Source: Ficedula albicollis (lineage: Eukaryota; Chordata; Aves; Passeriformes; Muscicapidae). Taken from it: DNA of 64,000 nucleotides. Positions 1-11,438 of this stretch are shown here, piece after piece. The notes below the pieces were generated by a model, which did no database searches, was not told the DNA's origin, and was given only the letters and a program-made list of their open reading frames with translations. The stretch lies in the NCBI RefSeq assembly GCF_000247815.1, contig NC_021674.1, positions 13,901,562 through 13,965,561 on the forward strand, in the 5' to 3' direction. The stretch's first letter is position 1, and the number at the start of each line of letters is the position of its first letter. A program made the position numbers and the translations under genes.

Positions 1-1439
1 ACAAGCTATTGTCTTTAGCAAGAAATTGCTAGTATGCTTTAATCCCCGAAGAATGTTGCTTTTGTCCCCAGATATGATCAATTCACTCTCTTGTAATTGT
101 TAAATGCAACCATGGCTGTTATTGTGCTCTGAATGTTTTCTGTATTTTCATTATTTTCTTTCTATTACTAATGCAGATTCCCTTGTTCCTGTGGAATTGC
201 TCTTGGCTTCTATGCAAATACATGTCATCCTTATGTCTCAATCAATCTCATTAGAAAGAAAAGGTAAAAAAAATGAAATAAAAGTGTGATTTCTTTTCTT
301 CTCGTTTTTTTTTTTTTTTGACAAGCAGATGCTACATTTCAGCTACTGTTCTTTGTTAGCTAAATGTTATAAAAATTATCGAAGGGATGGTGAAATATTA
401 AGTAGTTACTTTCACTGCCTCAAGGACAAACCCAATGAAGCTGGAGTGAGTTATGCTACTTGATATGCAGTTTAGTGTTTACCAGTTACTATTCAATCAG
501 ATATCTTTATGAGAGGTAGCCTGCAACCCCTAAAAATATTGCTGGGTGAAAATTAATTCCTGCATGACATCATGCGATAATTTTCATTGGACTCGTTGCC
601 AGATGAGGAGAAAAATGAAATGAGACCAACTGATGAAATAAGCTAAGAGTGGGGATTTAGAATAATGGCAGAAAAAATTAGGCACAGGTGGGATATGATG
701 AATCCCGCAATTTTTCAGCATTAAGACAAGGAATCAGAAGAATCCTTCGAGAGGAGGTGCATGATGTTTATTTGTGCAAAGTGACCTTGCGAGCCAAAGC
801 CATTAATTTGCTGGCACAGAACACGATCGCCACCCTGTGGTTGCTGGGAGAATTAGGCAGATGCAACCCATTGCCTGATTGAAAAGCAATTAATCCTGCC
901 TGCTGTCTAAAGAGAAGGGGTTGGCATGCACTTTTGGGGAGCTTGGAGGTGATGGAACAGTGCTGTCTGCTCCCTTGGGAATGGAGGTTGAGAGGTGAGG
1001 TTCTAACATGGCAGGGAAGAGAGGATTTATTTTGAGGGTGGAAGAGTCTTACCTCTGCGAGTGAGCTATATATTTTACAGGTTCCTGAGTTGACAGAATT
1101 TGGCTTGATTTTCACAGAATGATGAAAGACATGTCCCAGACAAAAGCCATATGGGAAAACTGTATTTTTTCTGTAATTCTACATTAAAAATTGCCCAAAC
1201 ATTTTTCTTAAAATTTCCCCTGAAAATATAAGCATGCTATAAATGCCCAGAAGGACTATTCACAACATTAGTCACAGATTAATAAGAAAGTAGCCTTACA
1301 CTTCCTTAATTTTCTGAGAGAAAGCCCTGCCTCCCAAAAGCAATTTTATTCAGGAGGCTCTCTCTATCGTAAGCTGCTTTACCTAAGAAGTCTTTCTCCT
1401 TCTGCCAAGGAAGACTGAGGAGATTATGCTGCCACCCTG
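1..1439. other. Unique non-coding sequence
   Basis: AT-rich single-copy DNA with short poly-T runs (for example near 306-319). Short open frames here look random. Inferred to belong to the gene-poor interval upstream of FSHR. Confidence 0.6.
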
Positions 1440-1570
1440 GGAGAGCTCCTGGCTGGACTGGATGAGTCTCTGGGCAGCCTGGGATAGTGGAAGGTGTGCC
1501 TGCCCACGGCAGAGGGCTGGAACTAGATGATCTTTAAGGTTCCTTCCAAACCATCCTATGATGCACATCT
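1440..1570 (+). mobile_element. CR1 LINE 3' tail
   Basis: The sequence GGAAGGTGTGCCTGCCCACG, then GGCTGGAACTAGATGATCTT and TAAGGTTCCTTCCAAACCAT, followed by CCTATGATG, is a classic CR1 3' untranslated end in plus orientation. Only about 130 bp remain, as is common for 5'-truncated CR1 insertions. Confidence 0.9.
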
Positions 1571-4500
1571 AAACATTCAGTGAATAAACATCATATCTTT
1601 AAGCTTCAGATCAGTTTAATGAAAGTTTGAGCACCATGAAAGAAAATTCTCCAGTGGGAAGTGTCAGGTGATGTTTTTCATGAACCTGGCTTCCAACACT
1701 ATCTGTATTTTTGTAAATATTTGGTATTCCTGTAAGGTAACCACTATTATAGGCCAGTAAAGCCAGGTGCAGTGCAGACAGGTGGGAGATCAATTTTCCA
1801 CAAAGCAGCAGCAGCACATGGGCAGTTTGAGCTGCATGGGGGACAACTGGGGGGCAATTGGGCTCTCTGAGGTTCTGGACAATTTCCACATCTTGTGGTC
1901 CTAATCTGGAGGAAATTTCTGCAGTGTGGACTGCAGCTTCAATGGAGGAGAAGGTTTTGTAGAGCATAAAGCATCTGTTTGATGTTGCTGGATTGGCTTT
2001 CTCCATCTTTGTGTTGGATGGTAGATGTCTCATCTATCAGAAGAGCTGGAGATGGTCTTTTCTCAGAAAACCTTTCTAATGCCATACTGCTCCCAAGCTA
2101 TCCAGAGGGACAACTCGAGGGTGACCAGCACAAACTTTACTCACCTGCAATTTAATTTAATTTAGAACTGAAGGACTATAAAAGTTAAGTGAGTGCATTT
2201 AATCCACTGCACACTTGACCTTCAGCACAAATTAGCCACTGTGGACCCCCCACCTTACAATGGGAGCTTATGCTAACATTTTTCTTCTACCAAATGCTTT
2301 TCCATCACACTGAGATCCTATAAAGGACAGGAATAAATATAGCCACTCACCTCAAAATCAAGATTGGAGGTGAAGAAATATAACAGCAATGCAGTGTTAC
2401 CATAGTAACAAAAGCTCTAAAGTGGTCTAATCTACTGTTAAATTCTAGCTCAGAGATGAACAAAAATCAACATAACAGAATAAATGTTATATTAAAAAGG
2501 AAATGAGGATATTTTGAGACTGATATTATATTTGTGTCCCAAAATATAACATGAAAAACATATTTGAAAAGAGCAGAAATTTTTAGCCATTAAGGTTGCA
2601 CATTTACTGTATTTGTTTCTAATTTGGACTGTAATTATTCTCTGGTGAGGTTGGCTGTCAAATGACTTTTTGCCATACTGCCCAAGTTTGCTCACACAGA
2701 TACATTGCTTTTCAGAATATTCCCCTCCTGTCACTCCAGTAATGCAGATGGTGAGCAGTGGTCCATATGCTTCATGTCCCAGGTTCTTCCAGCCATTGAA
2801 GCCTCACATCCATCAGTGCTGCAGGATCTAAATGGATTCAAACTTCAAACACTGAATCTCTCCAAAAATTGGTTTAGAGCCTGTGGAGTCTCTGAAGGGT
2901 CTCTCATTGCAAGGCAGAGCTGTTTTCTATGTGTGTTTCTCTTTCTGGTGAATGTTGATATGTCAATAGGTGTTTTCATCCTGTTAAAAAAAAAAAAAAA
3001 CAAAAAAAAACCACAACAGAAAATAGCCGTAAAATTTCCCTTGAGTTTCATTACCCTCCTCCCCCAAATAAAAAGTCAGTTTTGAAAAAATAAAGTAGAA
3101 GTCCTAAAATATGGGTATTTCCTGCACTATTTCATGGCATACCACTCTGAGAGCATGGACACCATGAACAGGGTGAAAATAACAATTATCTTTCAAGTTT
3201 TGTTTTAATATCCTTAAGGACACTCTAGCTTTAGCTGTTAGTGAAGGTTCAGTCATTTTGGTCTGGGGAAATGAAGATGGGGGTTTTTATGTTAAGCTTC
3301 CTCTATTTGTGCTGTATGTTTGAGATTTTAAATACCTGCTATTTAAGCATTTCCAGAGTAGGTAAGAAATTCATATTAGTAGTCTAGCTGAGTTTGATGT
3401 AATTTTGACATGTGCATAATAATGGGAAAGTAAAAAACCTATCTGAACCAGCATCAATACATTTGAAATAATTTCTGAAGGAATTTGATAACAGATGTTT
3501 TAAAATGTTCAAGGTAAAGAAAACATATTCTAGTGACAGAGTTTGACCAAAAAACCCATCCCTCTGAATCCAAGCATCTGGCATATATTTCTTAACAAGG
3601 TGTGTCTTCATGATCAAAGACACCCCAGAATCTCTCTCTGCTTCATACTGAAGAATAAATTAACTTTGTGTATGTTTTAAAAGTAGGTCTTCGAGTGTAT
3701 TTCATCAGCAAGAAACAGATGAAAATAGAATTTGCAGAGCATCACTTTCAGTCTACCTTAATAGCTTGCAAACAGCATGTGAACAGCATGCTTTTCAGCT
3801 AAGTTTTCCTTTTCTAATGGGAGATGTGCTCTTAGAAAATGACAACTCATTTGCATGCAATTTGCACACTGCTTTTTTGCAGGAATACATTTGACTTTCT
3901 GCACTTTTCTCCGGTGGTTGCATTTGATTTTCTCGGTGCAGAGTAGAAGCGTTAAGATCAGATTTTAACTTAAGAGCATTATTTGCAAAGACAAGAGGCT
4001 GCTCTTTCCAGCTGTCTCTTGCAAGCTGTCTAAAATCCAATATTTTTTTTCATGGTATTAAATCATGTATGTGTTCCTTTTTCCTTTATACCATGCACCA
4101 GACACTGTCAAATCTTCCATAAAGTTCTTGCCTCGTTATTGAGAGATAGGGAAAGTAGAGCTATTTCTGAGGCAATAATCTTTGCTTTTATGGTCTATTC
4201 TCCTTCACATTGATTGCTTGAATTTGAAACTCTCATGGCATTTTGCAGGCAATAAAAACCAGAGGAAGAATGTGTTTCTTTTTGCCAGTGTATTATTATT
4301 AAGCCAGGCAGAGCTGCTTACAAACTTGGTGCAGTCACTGCCACCAAATTCAAGAAAATGAGGAAAAAGAGCAATTTCCGTGGAGGATGGAGCTGGAACT
4401 TCCTTCAGCTGATTTAGAGGTACCCTTTGCTGATTTTTTTTGGCTCAATTTGCCCTAATTCTGTATGAGTGGGCTTGAAAGCATGAAATTCACTGGGAAG

Positions 4501-5529
4501 TAAAAATAAGATCATTCTCTTCTCTCAAGCTGGTCACTGAACCAATATTCAGAAGTCCAGTGCAGTTTCCAAAGGGACTGGGAAGACCAGAGAGTTTCTG
4601 CCCCTCTATGTGCATCTGGATATGTTACACTCAAATGGACATTTTTGAAGTATTACTGTATTCTTCAGACTAATGCAGTCAAGTAAAGCGTGCAAGATGA
4701 TCTGCATTGATCAGAGGAGCAGAGTCAAATTCATAGTTCAATTTTCAGGCATATTTCCTCAAGGTTAGGTTAAGGTCCTTATTGCATGAGGCAATCATAA
4801 AAAGGATGCAAAAAATATTTATCTTGCTTCTTTATATGTATATATGTAGATTCAGGTAAATACAGCAACATGGAGAGAATCTTCTGGGTGAGCACCACTT
4901 TGACATCTTCTTCTCATCAAACCTGAATCATTATTTTAGGGTACATACATACAATGAAGGGTTCCATCTAGCATTTCAAACCCTATGCTTCCTGTATTTT
5001 GAAATCCTATTTTAAATAGCATAGTCAAAATTTGTCAACTGGGAAAGGGAAGATCTCAATGACAGCAAAGAGATCTGAGCTTATTACAGAAGAAGCAAAT
5101 GAGTTTATGATGCCAGGACAGGCTACGGATCAAGCCTGCTCTTTTAGTCACACCTTTCAGGCTCTCACAGGTAATTCCTTTCATTAATTTATCTATTATT
5201 TATGTGGGTTGTTTGGGGGTTTTTTTCTAGAGCTATTTAGATGCTGGTTCCCACAGTGTCCTTGGCAATATATTTTGACATTTTAGTTATATATTGTGGT
5301 CAAAAAAAGAAAAATCTGCTCTCTTTTCCTAGATTTAATCTGCTGTAAAAACTCTGATAATGTTTAAGTTAAGAAACATGAAATCAAACTGGGGCATAAT
5401 GAATAACTTGTTCTCTAAAATCCTTTGCAATGATATTCCTTATTTTTACATAAATTCTTCCTACCTTTCCTTAACCATTGCTTTCCAAGTTTAAAATACC
5501 TTAGTCTGTGTGATCCTTCTTCGTATGGA
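1571..5529. other. Unique non-coding sequence
   Basis: No recognisable gene. An A-rich run lies at 2985-3013 (A16-C-A9). Short open frames show no family motifs. Confidence 0.6.
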
Positions 5530-6460
5530 TACTGTATTTTTTTCTGGGCTTGTTTGATTGTCTTTATCTGTTTTCTTCTGCTGCTCTACCCTTTTAGAGG
5601 TGGGGTGCCTAGAAAGACATGCAGAATTCAAGCTGTGGGAACACCATGGGTTTATAAACTGGCATAACGATGTTTTTGCTCTTGTTTTTCATCCTTCATT
5701 AATGATTCTTGCTGTTCTGTTTTCCTTCCTCACTGCTCCTGATCCATGAACTAACATTTTCAAAGAACAATCAATAATGACTCCAAGATCTTTCCTGGAG
5801 GCTAGGGGGTAATTTAGAGTACATTAATATATATATTTAGACTATTTTTCCCTCAAATGCTATGCTTTAAATTTCACCTGACATTGATTGATTGTCCCAT
5901 CATACAGCATTGTGAGATCATTCTGCTGCTTCTCGTAATCAGTTTTCATTTTTGGTGCCCTGAATAATTTTGAATCATAAAGAAACTCTATCACCTCACT
6001 ATTTATTCCTTTCCTAAGCTTTAAATGCATTGGGTACGATTCATATGGGCTCACACTTTACCTTTCCTACATTGTGAAAATTACTATTTATTTTCATTCT
6101 TTACATTCTGCCTTTTAAAAAGTCATTTATCCTGGAAAGGACCTTCTTTGTAATTCCATACAGTTTATTTTTTTAAAATCCTTTCATGAAAAACTTGTCA
6201 AAACCTCATTGTAAATCCAAGTATAGATCAATCAAAATGGCCTCATCTTCATTGATCATCTCTTTCAGAGAGCCTGAATACCCTTGTGGGACCTGGCTTT
6301 GTGTCCTGACTTTCCTATGTTGTGTTTATTTGTCTGTGTGCTGCTTACTTCTTTATTAAAATTTTTATTAGTTCACTTGGTATGAAAAGTGAGATTTGCT
6401 GGCCTAGTTTTCCCCTGATCTGTTAAAGGAATACTCAGGATTCTGTATGTATGAAACCTA
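5530..6460 (-). mobile_element. Ancient, highly diverged CR1/L3-like LINE fragment, minus strand
   Basis: Read on the plus strand this is the antisense of ORF2 of an old amniote CR1/L3-type element. Recognisable blocks are 'atgactccaagatctttcct', 'aaatttcacctgacattgat' plus 'gcattgtgagatcattctgc', 'accttctttgtaattccata', 'ttgtcaaaacctcattgtaa' and 'gagatttgctggcctagttt'. They occur in the same order as in turtle and crocodilian CR1 consensus sequences as I remember them. No open frame is left. It may extend towards 7000 but the match becomes too weak to call. Confidence 0.65.
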
Positions 6461-8904
6461 TTTAAGCTAGGAGTACTACCATGTGTGATTCTTTCAGGAC
6501 TCTTATTGAAATACTACTAACTTACTCTTCTGATTTAAACCTTGCTTGTTTACATTTTGGTTTGAGGCAGTTGCTCTTGCTTTTCTCCTATAGAGAAGCT
6601 ATATGTCATCTCTCAATTATTTCCTAACAGCCACTGACTGCATTGATTTCACTCCTCTAATAAAGCACAAGCCTTTTGACTAATTGTCGCTTCTAGAAAC
6701 TCTTTGGCAGGCACGCTTCTATTGACAAATTTTTTTGGAAGAAAATCTTTGATTTTTGTAAATTGATCCTTGACATCTCTTTTGCCTGTCCATACTATGA
6801 TTTTTCAGATTTGACTCCCTAACATGCCTTTTACCATTTTCTTCAGCTGAGTATAGCTTCCAGTTCTTGATTTGTTGGAAGCTCGGAACTAGATTCCAAT
6901 GTGATTTGTTATCGTTCTTCCCTTCCTTCATAAGAAAAAATGAAATGGTTAACAGTATTGACATGTGAATTATCTCTGCAAGACACTCAAATCAATCCTG
7001 TGCTGAGGGATTTCACATCCCCCACCATTCTCTGGAGACTTGATGAAACATGAGGATAAATGAAGATGCAGCAGCGTGGGTTCGGTCTGTTGCTAATGCG
7101 TTGCTGGCTGAAGTCAGTGCTGCTGTATCTTCGGTGCTGGCACTGCTGGAGATGTGTAGATTAAAGCTCAGCAGCTCTGCTGCCTCCTTTCCTGCCTGCA
7201 GTATTTCCTACAGCAGCGCTTCTTGCCATCCCAGTTGTCAGAGACGTGTCACCTTACAGGGACACTAACGCCAAACCCAGACGCTGTATTCAAAGTTCAG
7301 TCTGTGTGCGTGGTTTCTACCAATTATCTGAGTCTGTTCTGAGATCAATGTTAAGAAAGCAGCTCCAGGAAGGCCCTAGCTGTTAATGTGTCTCGTTTCT
7401 TTTGCAATTAATATGCCCAGTGTTGCTACTGGCATCACTAAAACACCTTGCAAAGAAAATGCCTCTTTAAAAGGGGGCTCTGCGTGCTGGCTCACCACCT
7501 CAGAAATACCGAGGGGGAAAGCTGTAGGTACACACTGTCTGACTGTACAGATCTTTTGTTCCTCAGTTTTGCGAAGGGGAGACTTTATTACTATCTTGGT
7601 CAGAGCATGCAAGGGCAATGACAGGTGCAGGAAGTAAGGGAATGTTTCTATAGAAGAAGGTTTTCCTGGCAGCAGCCAGATTCGAGTTTTCAGCTTCAGC
7701 CAGTTCATGAAAAAAACCAACCCCAAACCAAAGAGAAACTCAAAAAAACTCCTTCCCAAACCAGGTTTCTTCAAGAAAATATTGAAGGATAGACCAAATA
7801 TCAAGCTTCTCTGACTGAGATACTCTCTTTGCATGTATTTAAGGTTTACTTCATCTCCTGAAAGATCTAGAAACTGCTTCTTAGCTAGAATATTCTGCTC
7901 AATGTCATAACACCTTTGTGATGAGGTATCCTGCTGCCTGCCAAGTCAGCAAACCCAGACCTTAGGGCATTTAAGCTTCAGTTTCATATCCTAAATGCAG
8001 GGACTAAATTTGCCTCAGATTAAGAAGAAACAGAAGTTGCTAAATTCGTGAAGAAACATCCAGCATGTTATTCATGCAAACTGAACTCTCTGAAAAAGCC
8101 TTTCCAGGAAGACATCTTGCTCAAGAATCTTGCAGTGTTGTAGAAGGTATTTAGGCAATAACACCACAAAATTTTAAGAATGCAATGTCTGACTGAATTA
8201 GGAGTTTCTACTAAAGAAATTAAATACAGCTGCTAATGAATGCAGTATTTCAGTCTTCAAGATCATGTTCTGTGAAAATACTCAATATTTAGAGACTGCA
8301 AATTTGGAGTTCCCCAAATGTTTTTAGGAGTTTGTTTTGTACTTTCTTGTACTAATATCAGTTGCTTTTAAAATTATTAAATAATCCTTACTAAGTAAGT
8401 ATAGTTTCTGTAGTGTTGGGCTTGCACCAGCATTGGTATCTTTCCATTTCATTGTAATGACATTTGTTGGCTACATATCATTTTTTTAATCAGTTCTTCC
8501 TACATGTCATTTTTTTTTATCAGTTCTTCAGCTTCACTTCTGTATGTGAAAGACTATTAGGGTTGGAAGAAGTCTCCAATAGATTATTTAATCTCCTTTT
8601 AACTCTAATAAAAGTAACTTCCCCACTGCAGATCATCTCTAATCCATGGATATACCAGTGTAGGATATTGTCAGAATTTTGCTAATTTGCATGATAACTT
8701 ATTCCTAATGTTATGTGTTGCTCTCTGTATTTCACTGTATCTTTTGACAATTTTGATGATGATGTGGTTATGGGTGCTTACACATCTGGTCACACATTTT
8801 CTCATGAACATGCAGGGTGTATTTTAATAATTTCCATAGTGGTTTATGCAGCTGGTTGGTTTTTTGGGGGTTTTTTTTGTTTGTTTTTTGGGTTGTTTGG
8901 TTGT

Positions 8905-8947
8905 TTGTTTTGTTTTGTTTTGTTTTGTTTTGTTTTGTTTTGTTTTG
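8905..8947 (+). repeat. (TTTTG)n microsatellite
   Basis: Roughly eight TTTTG pentamers follow an irregular T/G-rich stretch beginning near 8860. Confidence 0.95.
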
Positions 8948-10089
8948 GCACATCAGACAGCTCTAGTCTAGTCTTTGGACTGGAACACTGGTTTGTGTTT
9001 GCTGTTGGCATTGAAGGTAACTTAATCCTTATCCTACTTGCACCCTCAAAATCTGCTCCACCTATTCAGAAAATGCATTAATTTCTCATAGTTTTAAGAT
9101 TCATAGGGGAAACCTTGAGTATGGAATAAGAAAAATAGGATTATTTTTACTTTGAACATTCTTTTAAAATATCTTTTCTTTTAACTCCATTTCTGCTGTC
9201 TCTTACATATTTATACACAATACTCAAATATGTTTTTGAAATGTAAAATATTTTCACATAACTTTGAAATTATTTCCTTTTCCATTGAGGTATCTGGAAC
9301 AGCTGCCACTTGTCTTTTACTCAGCCAGGGTCTTTCTCACGTCTGAAAGGCAGAACTTTGATACTCTTCTTTTGCTACATCTAAAGTGGCTTCCTGTCCA
9401 AGCACCGGTAGATAAGTAGAATATCAATGCTGAGATCTGTGATGCAAATGTCAGACAAAAGTTTGCACTAAAAGCTGGTAGGGAAACTACTGGAGCTCTA
9501 TAAATTTTCCAGTAGCTCGTATTAATAAACTTTCTGGGTAATTAAGCTGTTACCCTGTCAGCTCAATATGAAACTTTTTAGCAATTTGCATGTTGACCGT
9601 TACCATAAAAGACATAACACAAGTAATGATCTTCAGGCCTGTCTTAAGATGATAATGTTTTGACTACTGCACCCTTTTCCACAAAGTTAACAGGAATTTT
9701 TATCAATCTGGAGCTCTCCACAAGTAACTCAATCATAGTATAAATAAGCATATGATTCAATCCCGTTCTGGGAGAGAAAAACAGACAGGTTATGCTTGCA
9801 CTTTTTTCTCTGTTGGGAATACAGAACAGGTTGGTTGCACCTTTCTTTTTCTAAAATAAGCCCAAATTTCTATGTAATGCAGAATTCAGTTCAGAGCATT
9901 CACATACAACAGAACAAGCACTGTGTGCTTCAGAAAGCTGTAAATCCTGGTTCTGGGCTGAAACACAGCCCAGGGGAATGCAGCCTTAGCTGGCAGTGCC
10001 TTTTCAGGCTGACAGCTCCTCTTCTTAGAGAGGAGCAAGCACCTTCCCGTGTTTCTCCTCTGGTTGTAAACCGGGGTTAGTTAGTATGC

Positions 10090-10450
10090 TGCAGCCGAGC
10101 AGATTTTCATTTCTGATAAAACTTAGCCTGAGAGGTATTTGTTGATGATTGTCAACAATCAGATGAATTATAGATGATGTTGGTAAACAAAATGCCGCCT
10201 TGATGAATGATGACTTGGCTATACTATGACACGACTGCTAAGTCATTCAAAGCACTGATTAAACCCATTACAGTAAAATAATCACCATCCATTACCTTTA
10301 ATGTCGTGAACTGACAACCTAGTTAAGGCAGCTGATGGTGTCAGCAAAATGATTTGTTGGTCCTCATGTCCAATGACAATAAATCACTTCGATAAATCAA
10401 TGAACAGTAGCAATAAAACAATATATTTTCATTTTTCTTGACATTCAATT
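10090..10450. promoter_or_regulatory. Candidate conserved non-coding (enhancer-like) block
   Basis: This repeat-free stretch is dense in homeodomain, SOX and GATA-like words (TGAATTA, TGATTG, ACAATC, AACAAT, TGATAAAA, CAATAAA). It contains the inverted repeat TGATTGT-CA-ACAATCA at 10146-10161. The composition differs from the noisier sequence around it and resembles deeply conserved elements in gene deserts. Conservation cannot be tested here. Confidence 0.3.
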
Positions 10451-11298
10451 ACAGAGTGTGTATACAGACTTATTCTTAAACATCCAGTGATGTGGCAGGA
10501 TTCAGCATCCACCAGTAACTAATACATACAGTTGTTGAGATCTTGTTTTGTCCAATCATGTTTTACCCTTGGTTTTGTTTTCTGCTGCATCTGCTGTTGT
10601 GATACATCACTTGTCTTACAGAGCCAGATTCTCAGGTATAAAGGCAGAATTTTTATATTCCTTTTCACTTTGTCTGAAGAAGTTTCTTCTTCTAAATTGG
10701 TTTCTGTAAGCATTGCTTTTTTTGCAAGACGTCAAGGATAATGATCACATTCCTGCTTTTTTCACCTTTCTGGTATCACCTCTAGGCTAATAAAGTCTAT
10801 AATTTGGCTTTGCAGGTTAAACAAAAAGTGAACTTAATCATTTGATCATCCAGATCTGGGCTGAGGCTACTGTGCTGCTCATGAATAAGCAGTGGATGAG
10901 CACTGCTAAAATCTAATTCAGCCAACAGCCACCATCTCCTCCCTGTTCTGCTGCCATTGGGGCTGTGCTAAATGCCAGTCCTGGCACACAGACAAACAGC
11001 TTTGGGACCAATGGATTTTATTCTAGAACTACACATCTGTATCTACCCATTTCTTTCTCTTGTCATAGATATGTCCATGAGGGGATGTGTTAGCAAATTT
11101 TGGGCTTTCATAGAAGTACCAAATCCTAGAAATAAATCGTATACTCACCAGAAATTGTGAAAGACACTTCCCAGATACTTGAAATTATAATGTATTTTTA
11201 TTAGGTAAGCTTACTTGCTTATCTCAAGATTGACACCCTCAAACCTCAAAATCTTTATTTATTCATTTTTGCTAAAGAAAATGGAATTGTCTTCATGG

Positions 11299-11438
11299 GG
11301 AGGTGGTGGAGTCACCATCCCTGGATGTGTTCAAAAAAAGACTGGTTGTGGCACTCAGTGCCATGGTTTAGTTGAGGTGTTAGGGTGTGGGTTGCACGGG
11401 ATGATCTTGAAGGCCTCTTCCAACCCAGTGATTTTGTG
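11299..11438 (+). mobile_element. CR1 LINE 3' tail
   Basis: GGTGGTGGAGTCACCATCCC followed by TGGATGTGTTCAAAAAAAGA and GATCTTGAAGGCCTCTTCCA matches CR1 3' ends. It ends near CAGTGATTTTGTGAAA, a degraded terminal octamer. It is the same tail subtype as the end of the large CR1 at 39490-39637. Confidence 0.9.

Larger units (their letters stand above)
6461..11298. other. Unique non-coding sequence with one microsatellite and one enhancer-like block
   Basis: 6461-7050 may be a further, unrecognisable part of the ancient CR1 that ends near 6460. Two imperfect copies of a TACAT-TCATTTTTTT-ATCAGTTCTTC unit lie at about 8470-8530. The (TTTTG)n tract and the 10.1-10.45 kb block are listed separately. 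No exon was seen. Confidence 0.55.

Noticed and set aside
8547..8660. Possible CR1 3' end on the minus strand (GGGTTGGAAGAAGTCTCC)
   Set aside because: Only about 20 bases resemble a CR1 tail and the rest does not match; too weak to list.
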